This document shows, piece after piece, positions 23,544 through 30,783 of a stretch of 41,330 nucleotides of DNA (position 1 is the first letter of the stretch; every line of letters begins with the position of its first letter). The notes below the pieces were generated by a model that was not told the origin of the DNA, did not search any database, and saw only the letters and a program-made list of their open reading frames with translations. The position numbers and the translations under genes were made by a program. Source of the stretch: an uncultured bacterium (GTDB lineage: Bacteria; Actinomycetota; Thermoleophilia; Solirubrobacterales; 70-9); contig CAIUSP010000056.1 of NCBI GenBank assembly GCA_903901855.1, positions 1 through 41,330 of the forward strand, given 5' to 3'.

Positions 23544-24139
23544 GGTCTGGCTCCGGCTGCTCGCCGTAACGCGGACTGGATGATCTCCTCGGCCGAGTCT
23601 CCTTCACCCTCGTCGAGCAAGCGCTCCGCCTCCTGGGGTGTGTACCCCAGCCCGATCAGGCCATCACGCGCCTCAGTCCGCGGTTCGGCGGGGCCTTCGG
23701 CGGTGATCTCGGCGCCGTCGGGATCGACCCCAATCTCAGCGGCAACCTTGTCCTTGAGGTCGAGGATTATCCGCTCGGCCGTCCGTTTGCCGATCCCGGG
23801 CACGGCCTGGAACCGCTTCGCGTCGCCGGTGAGGATTGCGCTCATGATCTCCGAGGGAGGCCCGGCGGAGAGGGCAGCCAGGGCGACCTTCGGCCCCACG
23901 CCGGAAACCGAGATCAAGCTCAGGAAGAGCAATCGCTCCTCATCACTCGAGAAGCCGTAAAGACTCAAGGAGTCCTCGCGCGAGACGAGATGCGCGTAGA
24001 GCGTGGTGCGCTGACCGATCTCGGGCACCGCACGGAGAGTCTCGGTCGAGACAGCCAGTCTGTAGCCGACGCCTGAAGCGTCGACGACTACGTGGTCGGC
24101 TCTCCGGACGACGACCTCACCTGTGACGGAAGCGATCAT
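23540..24139 (-). CDS. ruvA: Holliday junction DNA helicase subunit RuvA
   Basis: A 199-residue protein from ATG 24139 ([20 protein letters not shown]); a GTG one codon upstream is an alternative start. The N-terminal OB domain is followed by two helix-hairpin-helix repeats ([18 protein letters not shown] and [21 protein letters not shown]), which contact the junction. The flexible acidic linker and the C-terminal RuvB-binding domain ([19 protein letters not shown]) are present. RuvA forms the tetrameric platform that holds the four-way junction for RuvB. It lies 34 bases downstream of ruvC and overlaps ruvB. Confidence 0.97.
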   Translation of the reverse strand: MIASVTGEVVVRRADHVVVDASGVGYRLAVSTETLRAVPEIGQRTTLYAHLVSREDSLSLYGFSSDEERLLFLSLISVSGVGPKVALAALSAGPPSEIMSAILTGDAKRFQAVPGIGKRTAERIILDLKDKVAAEIGVDPDGAEITAEGPAEPRTEARDGLIGLGYTPQEAERLLDEGEGDSAEEIIQSALRRAAGARP

Positions 24140-24173
24140 CACAAGGGATTGTGCGCCCAGCGCCGGATGCCTT

Positions 24174-24719
24174 CTACCCCGTCGCTCGTCGCCCGGACGC
24201 AGTCATCGCGCCCGCGGGCACGGTTCCCATCAGGGAGACGGCATCCAGCGTCGGCGCATGGCCGAGATGGCATATGGCGACGGCGAAGGCGTCTGCGGCA
24301 TGGTCGGGGTGGGGCGGTTCGTCGAGCCCCAGCAACTGACCGACCATCACCTGAACCTGGGACTTCTCGGCATTGCCGGAGCCGCAGACGGCGCTCTTGA
24401 CCGCCTGGGGCGTGTAGTCGAAGCAGGGAATCTCCTTCTGAGCGGCCGCCAGCATCGCCACACCGCGAGCCTGACCCACCTCCATCGCACTACCGACGTT
24501 CTTCCCGAAATAGAGATCTTCCAGGGCGAGTGCGGCTGGCTCGTGCCAGTCCAGGAGCTGGACAACCGAAGCATGGATTCGGTGCAGCCGCTCCGGCAGA
24601 GAGAGGTCGGGGGCGGTCTCGATCACGCCGCCATCCAGCGCAACGCTCTTGCTCGCGGAACCGCGGACCACGCCGAAGCCGGTATTTGCGATCCCGGGAT
24701 CTATGCCGATCACGATCAT
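24174..24719 (-). CDS. ruvC: Holliday junction resolvase RuvC
   Basis: A 181-residue RNase H-fold nuclease. Acidic catalytic residues are visible in MIVIGIDPGIANTGFGVV (Asp), ALALEDLYFGKNVGSAMEVG (Glu) and PPHPDHAADAFAVAICH (His-x-x-Asp). The DNA-binding loop FDYTPQAVKSAVCGSGNAEK matches the family. It cuts Holliday junctions symmetrically after RuvAB has moved them. I chose ATG 24719 because family homology begins at MIVIGIDPG; the longer frame upstream would add 14 unrelated residues. There is no clear Shine-Dalgarno. A 57-base gap separates it from yebC. Confidence 0.97.
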   Translation of the reverse strand: MIVIGIDPGIANTGFGVVRGSASKSVALDGGVIETAPDLSLPERLHRIHASVVQLLDWHEPAALALEDLYFGKNVGSAMEVGQARGVAMLAAAQKEIPCFDYTPQAVKSAVCGSGNAEKSQVQVMVGQLLGLDEPPHPDHAADAFAVAICHLGHAPTLDAVSLMGTVPAGAMTASGRRATG

Positions 24720-24776
24720 GCCGCCGGATTGTTTCGCGAGCAGCGGATGTTCCTGTGGCATCGGCGGCCAGAGCGG

Positions 24777-25529
24777 TTACTCGGCGGCCAGCTCCTCCAA
24801 CACTGCCTGTGGAATATCGAAGTTCGAGTGCACCTGATCCACGTCATCGTGATCTTCCAGTGCATCCATCAGCTTCAACAGACTCGATGCCTCATCCCTG
24901 CTCACCTCGACCGTGCTCTGTGGCTCCATCGAAAGCTCGGTGGAGCGCACCTCGACTCCGTTGGACGTCAACGCCTCCCGGACCTCCGTTGCCTTTGCGG
25001 GCTCGGTTATGACCTTGATCAGATCTCCGTCGACGCTGACGTCCTCGGCCCCTGCATCGATCGCCGGCATTACATCGTCTTCGCTGTATCTATCCCCGTC
25101 GAGCAACAGGACACCCCGCTTGTCGAACTGCCAAGCCACCGATCCCGGCTCCCCGAGACTTCCTCCGTGTCGGTCGAACGCATGCCTGACCTCTGAGCTG
25201 GTCCGGTTGCGGTTATCGGTCAAGGTCTCGACCAGGATCGCTGCTCCCCCCGGGCCGTATCCCTCGTAGGCGACCGCCTCGATCGCTGCGGCATCGCTTC
25301 CCTCTCCCGTTCCGCGGTCGATCGCACGCTGGATGTTGTCTTTCGGCATCGAGGCATCGCGGGCCTTCTGGACCGCCAGGGCCAATGCGGGATTACCCTC
25401 CGGGTTTCCGCCGCCGTCTCGGGCAGCGATGGTGATCGCCCGCGCGAGCTTGGTGAAGAGCTTGCCGCGCTTGGCGTCGGCGGCCCCCTTCTTGTGCTTG
25501 ATCGACGACCACTTCGAATGTCCGGACAT
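24777..25529 (-). CDS. yebC: YebC/PmpR-family protein (TACO1-like)
   Basis: A 250-residue protein opening with the invariant MSGHSKWSSIKHKKGAADAK and continuing RGKLFTKLARAITIAAR, MPKDNIQRAIDRGTGEG and YEGYGPGGAAILVE. Length and three-domain layout match the family. YebC proteins were first annotated as transcription factors; more recent work links the family to relief of ribosome stalling during translation. Its position just before ruvCAB is conserved in many bacteria. It starts 14 bases after the M29 peptidase stop. Confidence 0.97.
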   Translation of the reverse strand: MSGHSKWSSIKHKKGAADAKRGKLFTKLARAITIAARDGGGNPEGNPALALAVQKARDASMPKDNIQRAIDRGTGEGSDAAAIEAVAYEGYGPGGAAILVETLTDNRNRTSSEVRHAFDRHGGSLGEPGSVAWQFDKRGVLLLDGDRYSEDDVMPAIDAGAEDVSVDGDLIKVITEPAKATEVREALTSNGVEVRSTELSMEPQSTVEVSRDEASSLLKLMDALEDHDDVDQVHSNFDIPQAVLEELAAE

Positions 25530-25543
25530 GAGCCTCGTTCCCC

Positions 25544-26647
25544 TCAGACCACGAACTTGCCGTCTTCTTGCAATAGATCGCCATCGACCTCGATCTTGCC
25601 GCCCTGACGGAGGTCGCAGATCATGTCCCAGTGAACCGCGGACTCATTCGTTCCGCCGGTCTCCGGGTAGCTGCTACCGACAGCCAGGTGCACTGTCCCT
25701 CCGATCTTCTCGTCGAGGAGTATCTCCCCCGTGCCGCGTTCGATTCCGTAATTGGTGCCTATCCCCAACTCTCCGAGGCGACGTGACCCTTCATCGGTAT
25801 CGAGCATCGAGATCAAGAACTCCTCTCCCTGCTCGGCGGAAGCATCGACCACCTTTCCGCCCTCGAACCTGAACCTGACCCCGGACACCTCGTGACCCCC
25901 GTAGGTTGCAGGGAGGTGGAAGGTGACCTCACCTTCGGCCGAGTCCTCGACCGGTCCCGTGAAGAATTCGCCGTCCGGCATATTGCGCTTTCCACCGGAG
26001 GCGACGAAACTACGCCCTTCGATACCCAGCTTGATGTCCGTTCCGGGCCCCGTTACATGCACTTCAGAGCGGCCCTGAATCCAGTCACGGAGTCGTTCGG
26101 TGTTCTCGGACTGGTTCCTCCACGCCCCCACCGGGTCATCGAAATCGGCCAGGCAGGCGCTGAAGAAGAAGTCCTCATAGGAGGTCAGACTCATCCTCGC
26201 GTCAGACGCGTAGGCGTTGGTGGGGAAGAGCGTCAATGCCCAGCGATAGTCACCAGCTGCGCTCCTCTCCATAGAGCGGGACATCAACTCCCGTGTCGCG
26301 GCGCGCCTCCGGGTCTGGCGCTCGGGCGGCACTCCCGAGAGCGCACGGGTGTTCTCCGATGCCATCACCGCGAACCTGACATCGGCGTTTTCGACGGTCC
26401 ACTCGGATACAGGTGACACCCAGTCGAGCTGATCATCGTCCGCCAGTTCGAAATAGGCCGAGGACTGACCCGACATCGCCATCTGCACTATCGGATTCCC
26501 ACCGGCTCTCAAGACTTCTTCGTATATCGCCTGCAGGAGTGGCTCCGCCGCGGCCTCGCCCTCGATCACACAGACGTCTCCCGTCCTGACCGCGGTCGAG
26601 TGCTGAACTAGGATCTTGGCGAGGTTGTCTACCCGCTTGTCCCTCAT
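25544..26647 (-). CDS. M29-family metallo-aminopeptidase
   Basis: A 367-residue protein of the AmpS/PepS/aminopeptidase T family. The metal-binding region is recognisable: GKRNMPDGEFFTGPVEDSAEG (Glu), ELGIGTNYGIERGTGEILLD (Glu) and AVHWDMICDL (His and Asp), with GGTVHLAVGSSYPETGG between. These enzymes remove N-terminal residues from peptides in the cytoplasm using two metal ions. The ATG overlaps the pdxT stop (ATGA), so the gene is coupled to pyridoxal phosphate synthesis only by position. There is no signal peptide. Confidence 0.92.
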   Translation of the reverse strand: MRDKRVDNLAKILVQHSTAVRTGDVCVIEGEAAAEPLLQAIYEEVLRAGGNPIVQMAMSGQSSAYFELADDDQLDWVSPVSEWTVENADVRFAVMASENTRALSGVPPERQTRRRAATRELMSRSMERSAAGDYRWALTLFPTNAYASDARMSLTSYEDFFFSACLADFDDPVGAWRNQSENTERLRDWIQGRSEVHVTGPGTDIKLGIEGRSFVASGGKRNMPDGEFFTGPVEDSAEGEVTFHLPATYGGHEVSGVRFRFEGGKVVDASAEQGEEFLISMLDTDEGSRRLGELGIGTNYGIERGTGEILLDEKIGGTVHLAVGSSYPETGGTNESAVHWDMICDLRQGGKIEVDGDLLQEDGKFVV

Positions 26648-27231
26648 CCTGCCTTGCTCGACTCTCTGCTTCGGGTTGCCATGGCCATGAACTTGGCATG
26701 GAGCCGGGAATCATCGGTCAGCTCCGCATGGAAGGCCGCTGCAAGGAGATTGTCCTCACGCAGCGCCACAGGGTGCCCGTCGACGGTCGCCAGCACCTCT
26801 GTCAAGTCGCCGACCTCGGCAACCCACGGGGCGCGGATGAAGACCGCCCGAATCGGCTCCGAGCCGAGGCCATCCACCAGCACGTCCTGCTCGAAGCTGT
26901 CGAGCTGGCGCCCGAACGCGTTCCTCTGGCACAGGTAGCTGCCCAGGCCGAGGTGGGCCCTGTCAGCCACGATCATGCCCGCACATGTACCGAAGACCGG
27001 CAATCCCTGGGAGAAGACCTCTCGAACAGCTCCATCGAGTCCGTCGCGCTCCATACCTTTCGAGATGGTCGTCGACTCCCCACCCGGGATGACCAGACCG
27101 TCGATCTCTCTCAGATCAGCGGGAAGCCTCACCTCTGACGTCTCCGCACCGAGGGAATCGAGCATCGCGAGGTGAGCCGCGAAGTCCCCTTGCACCGCGA
27201 GGACTCCGATGCGAAGCGGGCGATCAGACAC
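26644..27231 (-). CDS. pdxT: Pyridoxal 5'-phosphate synthase glutaminase subunit PdxT
   Basis: A 195-residue class I glutamine amidotransferase. Motifs are IGVLAVQGDFAAHLAML, VIPGGESTTI, VFGTCAGMIVAD (nucleophilic Cys), FIRAPWV and AAAFHAELTDD (His and Glu of the triad). It hydrolyses glutamine and channels ammonia to PdxS. The GTG at 27231 lies five bases after the pdxS stop and the gene ends in a four-base overlap with the M29 peptidase. Confidence 0.97.
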   Translation of the reverse strand: MSDRPLRIGVLAVQGDFAAHLAMLDSLGAETSEVRLPADLREIDGLVIPGGESTTISKGMERDGLDGAVREVFSQGLPVFGTCAGMIVADRAHLGLGSYLCQRNAFGRQLDSFEQDVLVDGLGSEPIRAVFIRAPWVAEVGDLTEVLATVDGHPVALREDNLLAAAFHAELTDDSRLHAKFMAMATRSRESSKAG

Positions 27232-27236
27232 GAAAC

Positions 27237-28124
27237 CTAGGTGCCGCGGTCCTGCAGCAGCTCGCCCTCAGCCGCCAGCGCGCTGATCTCGAGACCCGGC
27301 ATCGCATCACCGAGGTCCATCGAGGCTGCCGCAACTCGGTCAGGGTCGGCGAAGTGGGTGGTCGCCTCCACGATGGCACGAGCGCGACGCTCGGGGTCGG
27401 AGCTCTTGAAGATCCCAGAGCCGACGAAGTTACCCTCGGCGCCGAGCTGCATCATCAGCGCTGCATCGGCAGGAGTCGCAATGCCTCCAGCGCAGAAGAG
27501 CGGGACAGGAAGTCGGCCCTGCTCGGCGACCTCTTGGACCACGTCGAGAGGTGCACGATGGTCCTTGGCGGCAGCGGGAATCTGCTCGGGGCTGAGGTTG
27601 GCCAAGTGCTTGACACCATCGACGATCTCGCGCATATGGCGAACCGCTTCGACGATGTTCCCGGTTCCGGCCTCACCCTTGGAGCGGATCATCGCTGCGC
27701 CCTCACCGATTCGTCTGAGCGCCTCGCCCAGGTTGGTCGCGCCGCAAACGAACGGGATCTCGAATGAGAGCTTGTCTATGTGATTGGCCTCATCGGCCGG
27801 GGTGAGGACCTCGGACTCATCGATGTAGTCGACATCGAGCGACTGCAACACCTGAGCCTCGGCGATGTGTCCGATGCGCGCCTTGGCCATGACGGGAATC
27901 GATACCGCTTCCTGGATGCCCTTGATCATCGCCGGGTTGGACATCCGAGCCACCCCTCCGTCGCGCCGGATGTCGGACGGCACGCGTTCCAGGGCCATCA
28001 CCGCACAAGCGCCGGCCTCTTCGGCGATGCGAGCCTGCTCGGGGTCGACGACGTCCATGATCACGCCGCCCTTGAGCATCTCCGCGAGACCCGTCTTGAG
28101 TCGGAATGTCGCTCGTTCAGCCAT
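27237..28124 (-). CDS. pdxS: Pyridoxal 5'-phosphate synthase lyase subunit PdxS
   Basis: A 295-residue TIM-barrel enzyme, highly conserved: [20 protein letters not shown] (substrate aspartate), [31 protein letters not shown] (catalytic Lys), [13 protein letters not shown] and [15 protein letters not shown] (second Lys). With PdxT it makes PLP from ribose-5-phosphate, glyceraldehyde-3-phosphate and glutamine. The ATG at 28124 is chosen by homology. There is no Shine-Dalgarno; TATTAT lies six bases before the ATG, the strongest leaderless promoter candidate in the window. PLP is needed by the threonine-synthase homologue at 6.6 kb among many others. Confidence 0.98.
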   Translation of the reverse strand: MAERATFRLKTGLAEMLKGGVIMDVVDPEQARIAEEAGACAVMALERVPSDIRRDGGVARMSNPAMIKGIQEAVSIPVMAKARIGHIAEAQVLQSLDVDYIDESEVLTPADEANHIDKLSFEIPFVCGATNLGEALRRIGEGAAMIRSKGEAGTGNIVEAVRHMREIVDGVKHLANLSPEQIPAAAKDHRAPLDVVQEVAEQGRLPVPLFCAGGIATPADAALMMQLGAEGNFVGSGIFKSSDPERRARAIVEATTHFADPDRVAAASMDLGDAMPGLEISALAAEGELLQDRGT

Positions 28125-28130
28125 GCCGGG

Positions 28131-28136
28131 ATAATA
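28131..28136 (-). promoter_or_regulatory. Probable -10 box of a leaderless pdxS transcript
   Basis: TATTAT on the minus strand followed by six bases and the ATG. It would head the pdxS-pdxT-M29-yebC-ruvCAB run. Confidence 0.6.
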
Positions 28137-28189
28137 GCCGTGCGCACACTCCTGCCGCGCCGCTGGCAGGGACCTTTGCGGCAAGGCGG

Positions 28190-28221
28190 GACCCGCGAAA
28201 CCTCATACGGGATTCGCGGTC
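28190..28221 (-). terminator. Hairpin downstream of the RpiR gene, possible terminator
   Basis: Minus-strand GACCGCGAA and TTCGCGGGTC form a 9-bp stem with one bulged base between the RpiR stop and the pdxS promoter. No U-run follows, so assignment as a terminator is weak; it could also be an operator. Confidence 0.35.
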
Positions 28222-28265
28222 GTCCGCCAGCGCCCCCCAAGGCGCATTAGAGGAAGAGGGATCGC

Positions 28266-29129
28266 TCAGCGCAGCTTGAAGGCGCGAATCCGATCGCGAT
28301 GAGCTGCTTCGTCGCGTGCGTAGACGCCGTGCGCCAGTGCCTGTACCAGGCCCATCAAGGCCGCATTGGAGCGAATGTAGGAAGGGCCGTTGGAAGAGAA
28401 GTAGAGGACCATCTCTGCGTGATCGGCGACGTCGGAAAGGGTCGCGTCGGTGATCGCAAGGGACTTCGCGCGTCGGTGACGGGCGAGCTTGAGACCGCGG
28501 AGGATCAGCGGGTGAGCCCGGCCTGCGGTCAGCGCCACCAGCATCGTGTCCTCGTCGATCCGCGAGAGTTTCTGGATGTTCTCCTGGCTGGGAGAAGAGA
28601 CGATCTCGGAGCGGATGTCGAGTAGTCCCAAGAGGTGACGCAGATAGCTCGCGAAGAAGGCCATCTGATCGACACCGACGATCAGCAGGCGCCGAGATGT
28701 GGCCAGCGCAGCGACCGAAGCCTCGATCTGCTCGCGACTGAGGGCTCGGGCGGTCTCCTCGATGTTCGCGTAGTCCGCACCGAGAGACGCCTCGAACTCG
28801 GAGTGATCGAAGTTGAACAGCGATCCGCCACCGCCGCCGCCGCCCGTATCTCCGCCGGCGACCTTGGTCCGGTACTCCTCGATCGCGGCCTGCTGGAGCT
28901 CCGGATACCCCTCGAAGCCCAGAGCCTGAGAGAAGCGAACCACCGTCGAGGACGAGGTGTTGGCACGGCGGGCGAGCTCTTCCGCGGTCTGGAACGCGGC
29001 CTCGTCGAGGTGGTCGACGATGTAGCGAGCTACGTCTTTCTGGGACCTCGAGAAGTCATCGAAGCGCTCGCTGATGTAGTCCGAGAGCGTCTTGCGGGAA
29101 GAGGCAGTTTTTGCGGAAGTCTTGGCCAC
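28266..29129 (-). CDS. RpiR/MurR-family transcriptional regulator
   Basis: A 287-residue protein. After a Lys/Ser-rich lead-in, an N-terminal helix-turn-helix of the RpiR type (LSDYISERFDDFSRSQKDVA, then AFQTAEELARRANTSSSTVV and RFSQALGFEGYPELQQ) is joined by a Gly-rich linker, GGDTGGGGGGGSLFNF, to a C-terminal SIS domain (ASVAALATSRRLLIVGVDQ, MLVALTAGRAHPLILRGLK). SIS domains bind phosphosugars, so a sugar-phosphate signal is likely; the ligand and targets are not evident because no sugar catabolic gene is adjacent. The start is GTG 29129. A CGAAAGTTTCG palindrome upstream may be its operator. Confidence 0.88.
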   Translation of the reverse strand: MAKTSAKTASSRKTLSDYISERFDDFSRSQKDVARYIVDHLDEAAFQTAEELARRANTSSSTVVRFSQALGFEGYPELQQAAIEEYRTKVAGGDTGGGGGGGSLFNFDHSEFEASLGADYANIEETARALSREQIEASVAALATSRRLLIVGVDQMAFFASYLRHLLGLLDIRSEIVSSPSQENIQKLSRIDEDTMLVALTAGRAHPLILRGLKLARHRRAKSLAITDATLSDVADHAEMVLYFSSNGPSYIRSNAALMGLVQALAHGVYARDEAAHRDRIRAFKLR

Positions 29130-29172
29130 GGGCGTGTATTTCGCCAGTAGCAGGGGTTTCCCTTCCGTGACA

Positions 29173-29183
29173 CGAAAGTTTCG
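29173..29183. promoter_or_regulatory. Palindrome upstream of the RpiR gene, candidate operator
   Basis: CGAAAGTTTCG is a perfect 5-bp inverted repeat around one base, 44 bases before the regulator's GTG. A TTGACG that could be a -35 lies just upstream (29186-29191, minus strand). RpiR-family operators often have A/T-rich arms of this kind; autoregulation is inferred. Confidence 0.35.
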
Positions 29184-29219
29184 CTCGTCAAGCGACCAAT
29201 CGATCTCAGGCGTGAACGG

Positions 29220-29882
29220 CTACTGGAAGAGGATCTTCAGGCCCGATACGCCCAGATAGGCGGCGAAGAGGAAGCAGATTCCTACCTTGAGCCCCTGCTG
29301 GTGCGAGGTGAGGAACAGGTTGAACTTCGCAAGCACGCGACGGGCATGCTCGCCGAGAGCGATGGTCGCGAGCAGAGGAACGTAGGCCGGGATCATCGTG
29401 ATCAGGAACACGATCAGGATGACCACGAACTTGTCGCTCGAGTTCTCGGGACTGGCTGCGACTTCGTGAATGGCGGGGAAGTAGAGAGCCAGCGTCGTGA
29501 AGTTGATCAGCATCATCACCGCGCCGAACTCGAAGCTCCTTACGAGCCCCGGGCCCTCGGCGGGCTTTCTCTTCTGCTTCTTCGACCCTGATCCGCTGCC
29601 GAGCGCTGCCCTGACACCGAGTCCGAGCAGGAGGACAGCGAACAGCAACTTGACGATTCCGTCGACCGTGCTCGGGCTACTGCTCGAACTGCTGCCCGCG
29701 CCGAGGGCCAGGGGGATTGCCGTGTAGAGGATCAAGACCAGACCAGATCCGACCAGTGCCGCTGCGGACTTCTTCAGAGGGTCGCTCTTGTTCGAGAGCA
29801 GCAGGAGTTGGGCGGCGAGGATCGTGGGGCTGATCGCCGCGCCGATCGCCAGCGGGAGGACGGATGCGAGGAGCGTTCCCAT
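29220..29882 (-). CDS. GAP-family (Sap/LysE-like) integral membrane protein
   Basis: A 220-residue membrane protein from ATG 29882 with about six hydrophobic segments: MGTLLASVLPLAIGAAISPT, AALVGSGLVLILYTAIPLAL, GIVKLLFAVLLLGLGVRAAL, FGAVMMLINFTTLALYF, FVVILIVFLITMIPAYVPLL and VGICFLFAAYLGVSGL. The Pro in the first helix and the Lys-rich central loop (SGSGSKKQKRKPAEGPG) fit the GAP/Sap group, whose members include the mycobacterial sulfolipid-addressing protein and which resemble LysE-type exporters. Substrate unknown. A Ser-rich run (GAGSSSSSSPS) interrupts the second loop. The longer frame upstream would run through a 14-bp hairpin and is unlikely. TAGGGT eight bases before the ATG may be a -10 or serve as a weak Shine-Dalgarno. 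Confidence 0.75.
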   Translation of the reverse strand: MGTLLASVLPLAIGAAISPTILAAQLLLLSNKSDPLKKSAAALVGSGLVLILYTAIPLALGAGSSSSSSPSTVDGIVKLLFAVLLLGLGVRAALGSGSGSKKQKRKPAEGPGLVRSFEFGAVMMLINFTTLALYFPAIHEVAASPENSSDKFVVILIVFLITMIPAYVPLLATIALGEHARRVLAKFNLFLTSHQQGLKVGICFLFAAYLGVSGLKILFQ

Positions 29883-29904
29883 GGCGACGAACCCTACGGA
29901 AAAG

Positions 29905-29945
29905 AGAGAGCCGCCGCACTCGATGAACGATTGCGGCGGCTCTCT
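29905..29945 (-). terminator. Strong intrinsic-terminator-like hairpin 22 bases before the GAP-family gene
   Basis: On the minus strand AGAGAGCCGCCGCA and TGCGGCGGCTCTCT form a perfect 14-bp stem with a 13-base loop, followed by CTTTTCC. It is the most stable simple hairpin noticed in the window. Placed between a structured leader and the ATG, it is either an attenuator for the membrane protein or the end of an independent small RNA. Confidence 0.7.
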
Positions 29946-30159
29946 GACGAAACGTGCGGCCTGCTTAACCGGACGGAGCTTGGTTGGTGAGGCGGGACTC
30001 TTCCCCACCACCCCGGCTGGCCGGTGCTCGGGTGGTATTCACCGGGCGCCCGCACAGGCGCCCTCCCCGCCTCATAGGGAAGCGAGGGACCCGAACCAGT
30101 GGCTCGGGCCTAGCGGCCCTGCACCTCCAGTGTCCCGGAAACCATTGCTATTTCGATTA

Positions 30160-30182
30160 GGACCACCTCCTTTCTCTGGTCC
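30160..30182 (-). promoter_or_regulatory. Hairpin presenting an extended Shine-Dalgarno-like sequence in its loop
   Basis: GGACCA and TGGTCC (minus strand) enclose the 11-base loop GAGAAAGGAGG. The string AGAAAGGAGGTGGTCC differs at one position from the perfect complement of the usual 16S rRNA 3' tail. No ATG, GTG or TTG lies at normal spacing downstream; a GTG overlapping the motif would give an 18-codon frame (MVLIEIAMVSGTLEVQGR). Confidence 0.45.
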
Positions 30183-30207
30183 CGTAATGAAATCAAACCG
30201 GAAAGAC

Positions 30208-30236
30208 GAACGCCCCCGCTATTGACGAGGGCGCTC
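30208..30236 (-). terminator. Rho-independent-type terminator of the coiled-coil membrane protein gene
   Basis: Minus-strand GAGCGCCCTC and GGGGGCGTTC pair with two G-U wobbles around a 9-base loop, followed by GTCTTTCC. It begins 26 bases after the stop at 30263. Confidence 0.6.
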
Positions 30237-30262
30237 GATCCGACCAGGCGGCAGAGGGACTC

Positions 30263-30637
30263 TCAGCCGCCCAGGTTGTTGACCTGCTTCTGGAGTTTGT
30301 CGATCTCCTTGTTGATGTTGGCGATCTTGGTGTTGATCACCTTGACTGCCGTCTCCAAGGCAGCGATCGACTGGCTGTTGCTGGTGTCATCGGCCTGGAG
30401 GCGCTTGACCTGTGCCCTCAGCCGTCTGCTCTCACGCGCTGCGGCCCGCTGGGCGGTGATCAGCTTGCTGAACTCAGAACCACCCTGGGACTTCAAGGTG
30501 TCGAGTTCCTGCTGCACCTGCTGAGCAACGTCCTTGTTGCTGGTGGTCGAGTTCTTCGCATCGATACCGATGATCAGCGCGACCACACCGATCACTAGCG
30601 CTACTGCTCCTATGGCAACTCCTATTTTTGGATTCAT
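30263..30637 (-). CDS. Small single-pass membrane protein with a coiled-coil domain
   Basis: A 124-residue protein. The N-terminus MNPKIGVAIGAVALVIGVVA with LIIGIDAK is a membrane anchor; the rest is a long alpha-helical coiled coil, with QQVQQELDTLKSQ, RAAARESRRLRAQVKRLQAD, SIAALETAVKVINTKIANIN and KEIDKLQKQVNNLGG showing hydrophobic heptads. Topology is probably N-in with the coil outside, though it could be reversed. I do not recognise a family. The ATG at 30637 has TAGGGT seven bases upstream and no Shine-Dalgarno, so it is likely leaderless. It is divergent from the Ala/Glu-repeat gene 146 bases away. Confidence 0.7.
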   Translation of the reverse strand: MNPKIGVAIGAVALVIGVVALIIGIDAKNSTTSNKDVAQQVQQELDTLKSQGGSEFSKLITAQRAAARESRRLRAQVKRLQADDTSNSQSIAALETAVKVINTKIANINKEIDKLQKQVNNLGG

Positions 30638-30644
30638 TGCCGGA

Positions 30645-30650
30645 ACCCTA
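30645..30650 (-). promoter_or_regulatory. Probable -10 box of a leaderless transcript for the coiled-coil gene
   Basis: TAGGGT on the minus strand, seven bases before the ATG at 30637. Confidence 0.5.
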
Positions 30651-30783
30651 CCGGTCGGCAACCCGGCAGGAGGTAGGAATCGGGCCTGCCACCTCGCACA
30701 CTCGAGCGGTCCATTCATCCGGTGCAGGGAATATGTTGCGCCGGTCCGGGATTCCCGGCTGTCAATCCATAGAGGAGGACACG

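Larger units (their letters stand above)
29905..30182 (-). ncRNA. Candidate structured non-coding RNA or long regulatory leader, unassigned family
   Basis: This otherwise gene-free stretch (minus strand) can fold into several GC-rich helices. TGAGGCGGG (30074-30066) pairs with CCCGCCTCA (29996-29988) over a distance of about 70 bases and encloses hairpins GGCGCC/GGCGCC (30062-30045) and CCACCC/GGGTGG (30035-30008). CCCGAGCC...GGTTCGGG (30108-30090) forms an 8-bp hairpin, and a hairpin carrying AAAGGAGG in its loop opens the region (30182-30160). It ends in the 14-bp terminator-like stem. I compared it by eye with tmRNA, RNase P, 6S, SRP and common riboswitches (cobalamin, SAM, ydaO, ykkC) and found no match. 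The folding is proposed by inspection only. Confidence 0.45.

Noticed and set aside
29883-30011. 43-residue N-terminal extension of the GAP-family protein
   Set aside because: It would translate through the 14-bp terminator-like hairpin; family homology starts at MGTLLASVLPLAIG.
29946-30182. Cobalamin riboswitch, RNase P, tmRNA, 6S or SRP RNA
   Set aside because: GCCACTG and GGTGAATACC recall cobalamin elements but occur in the wrong order. None of the conserved cores of the other RNAs is present on either strand.
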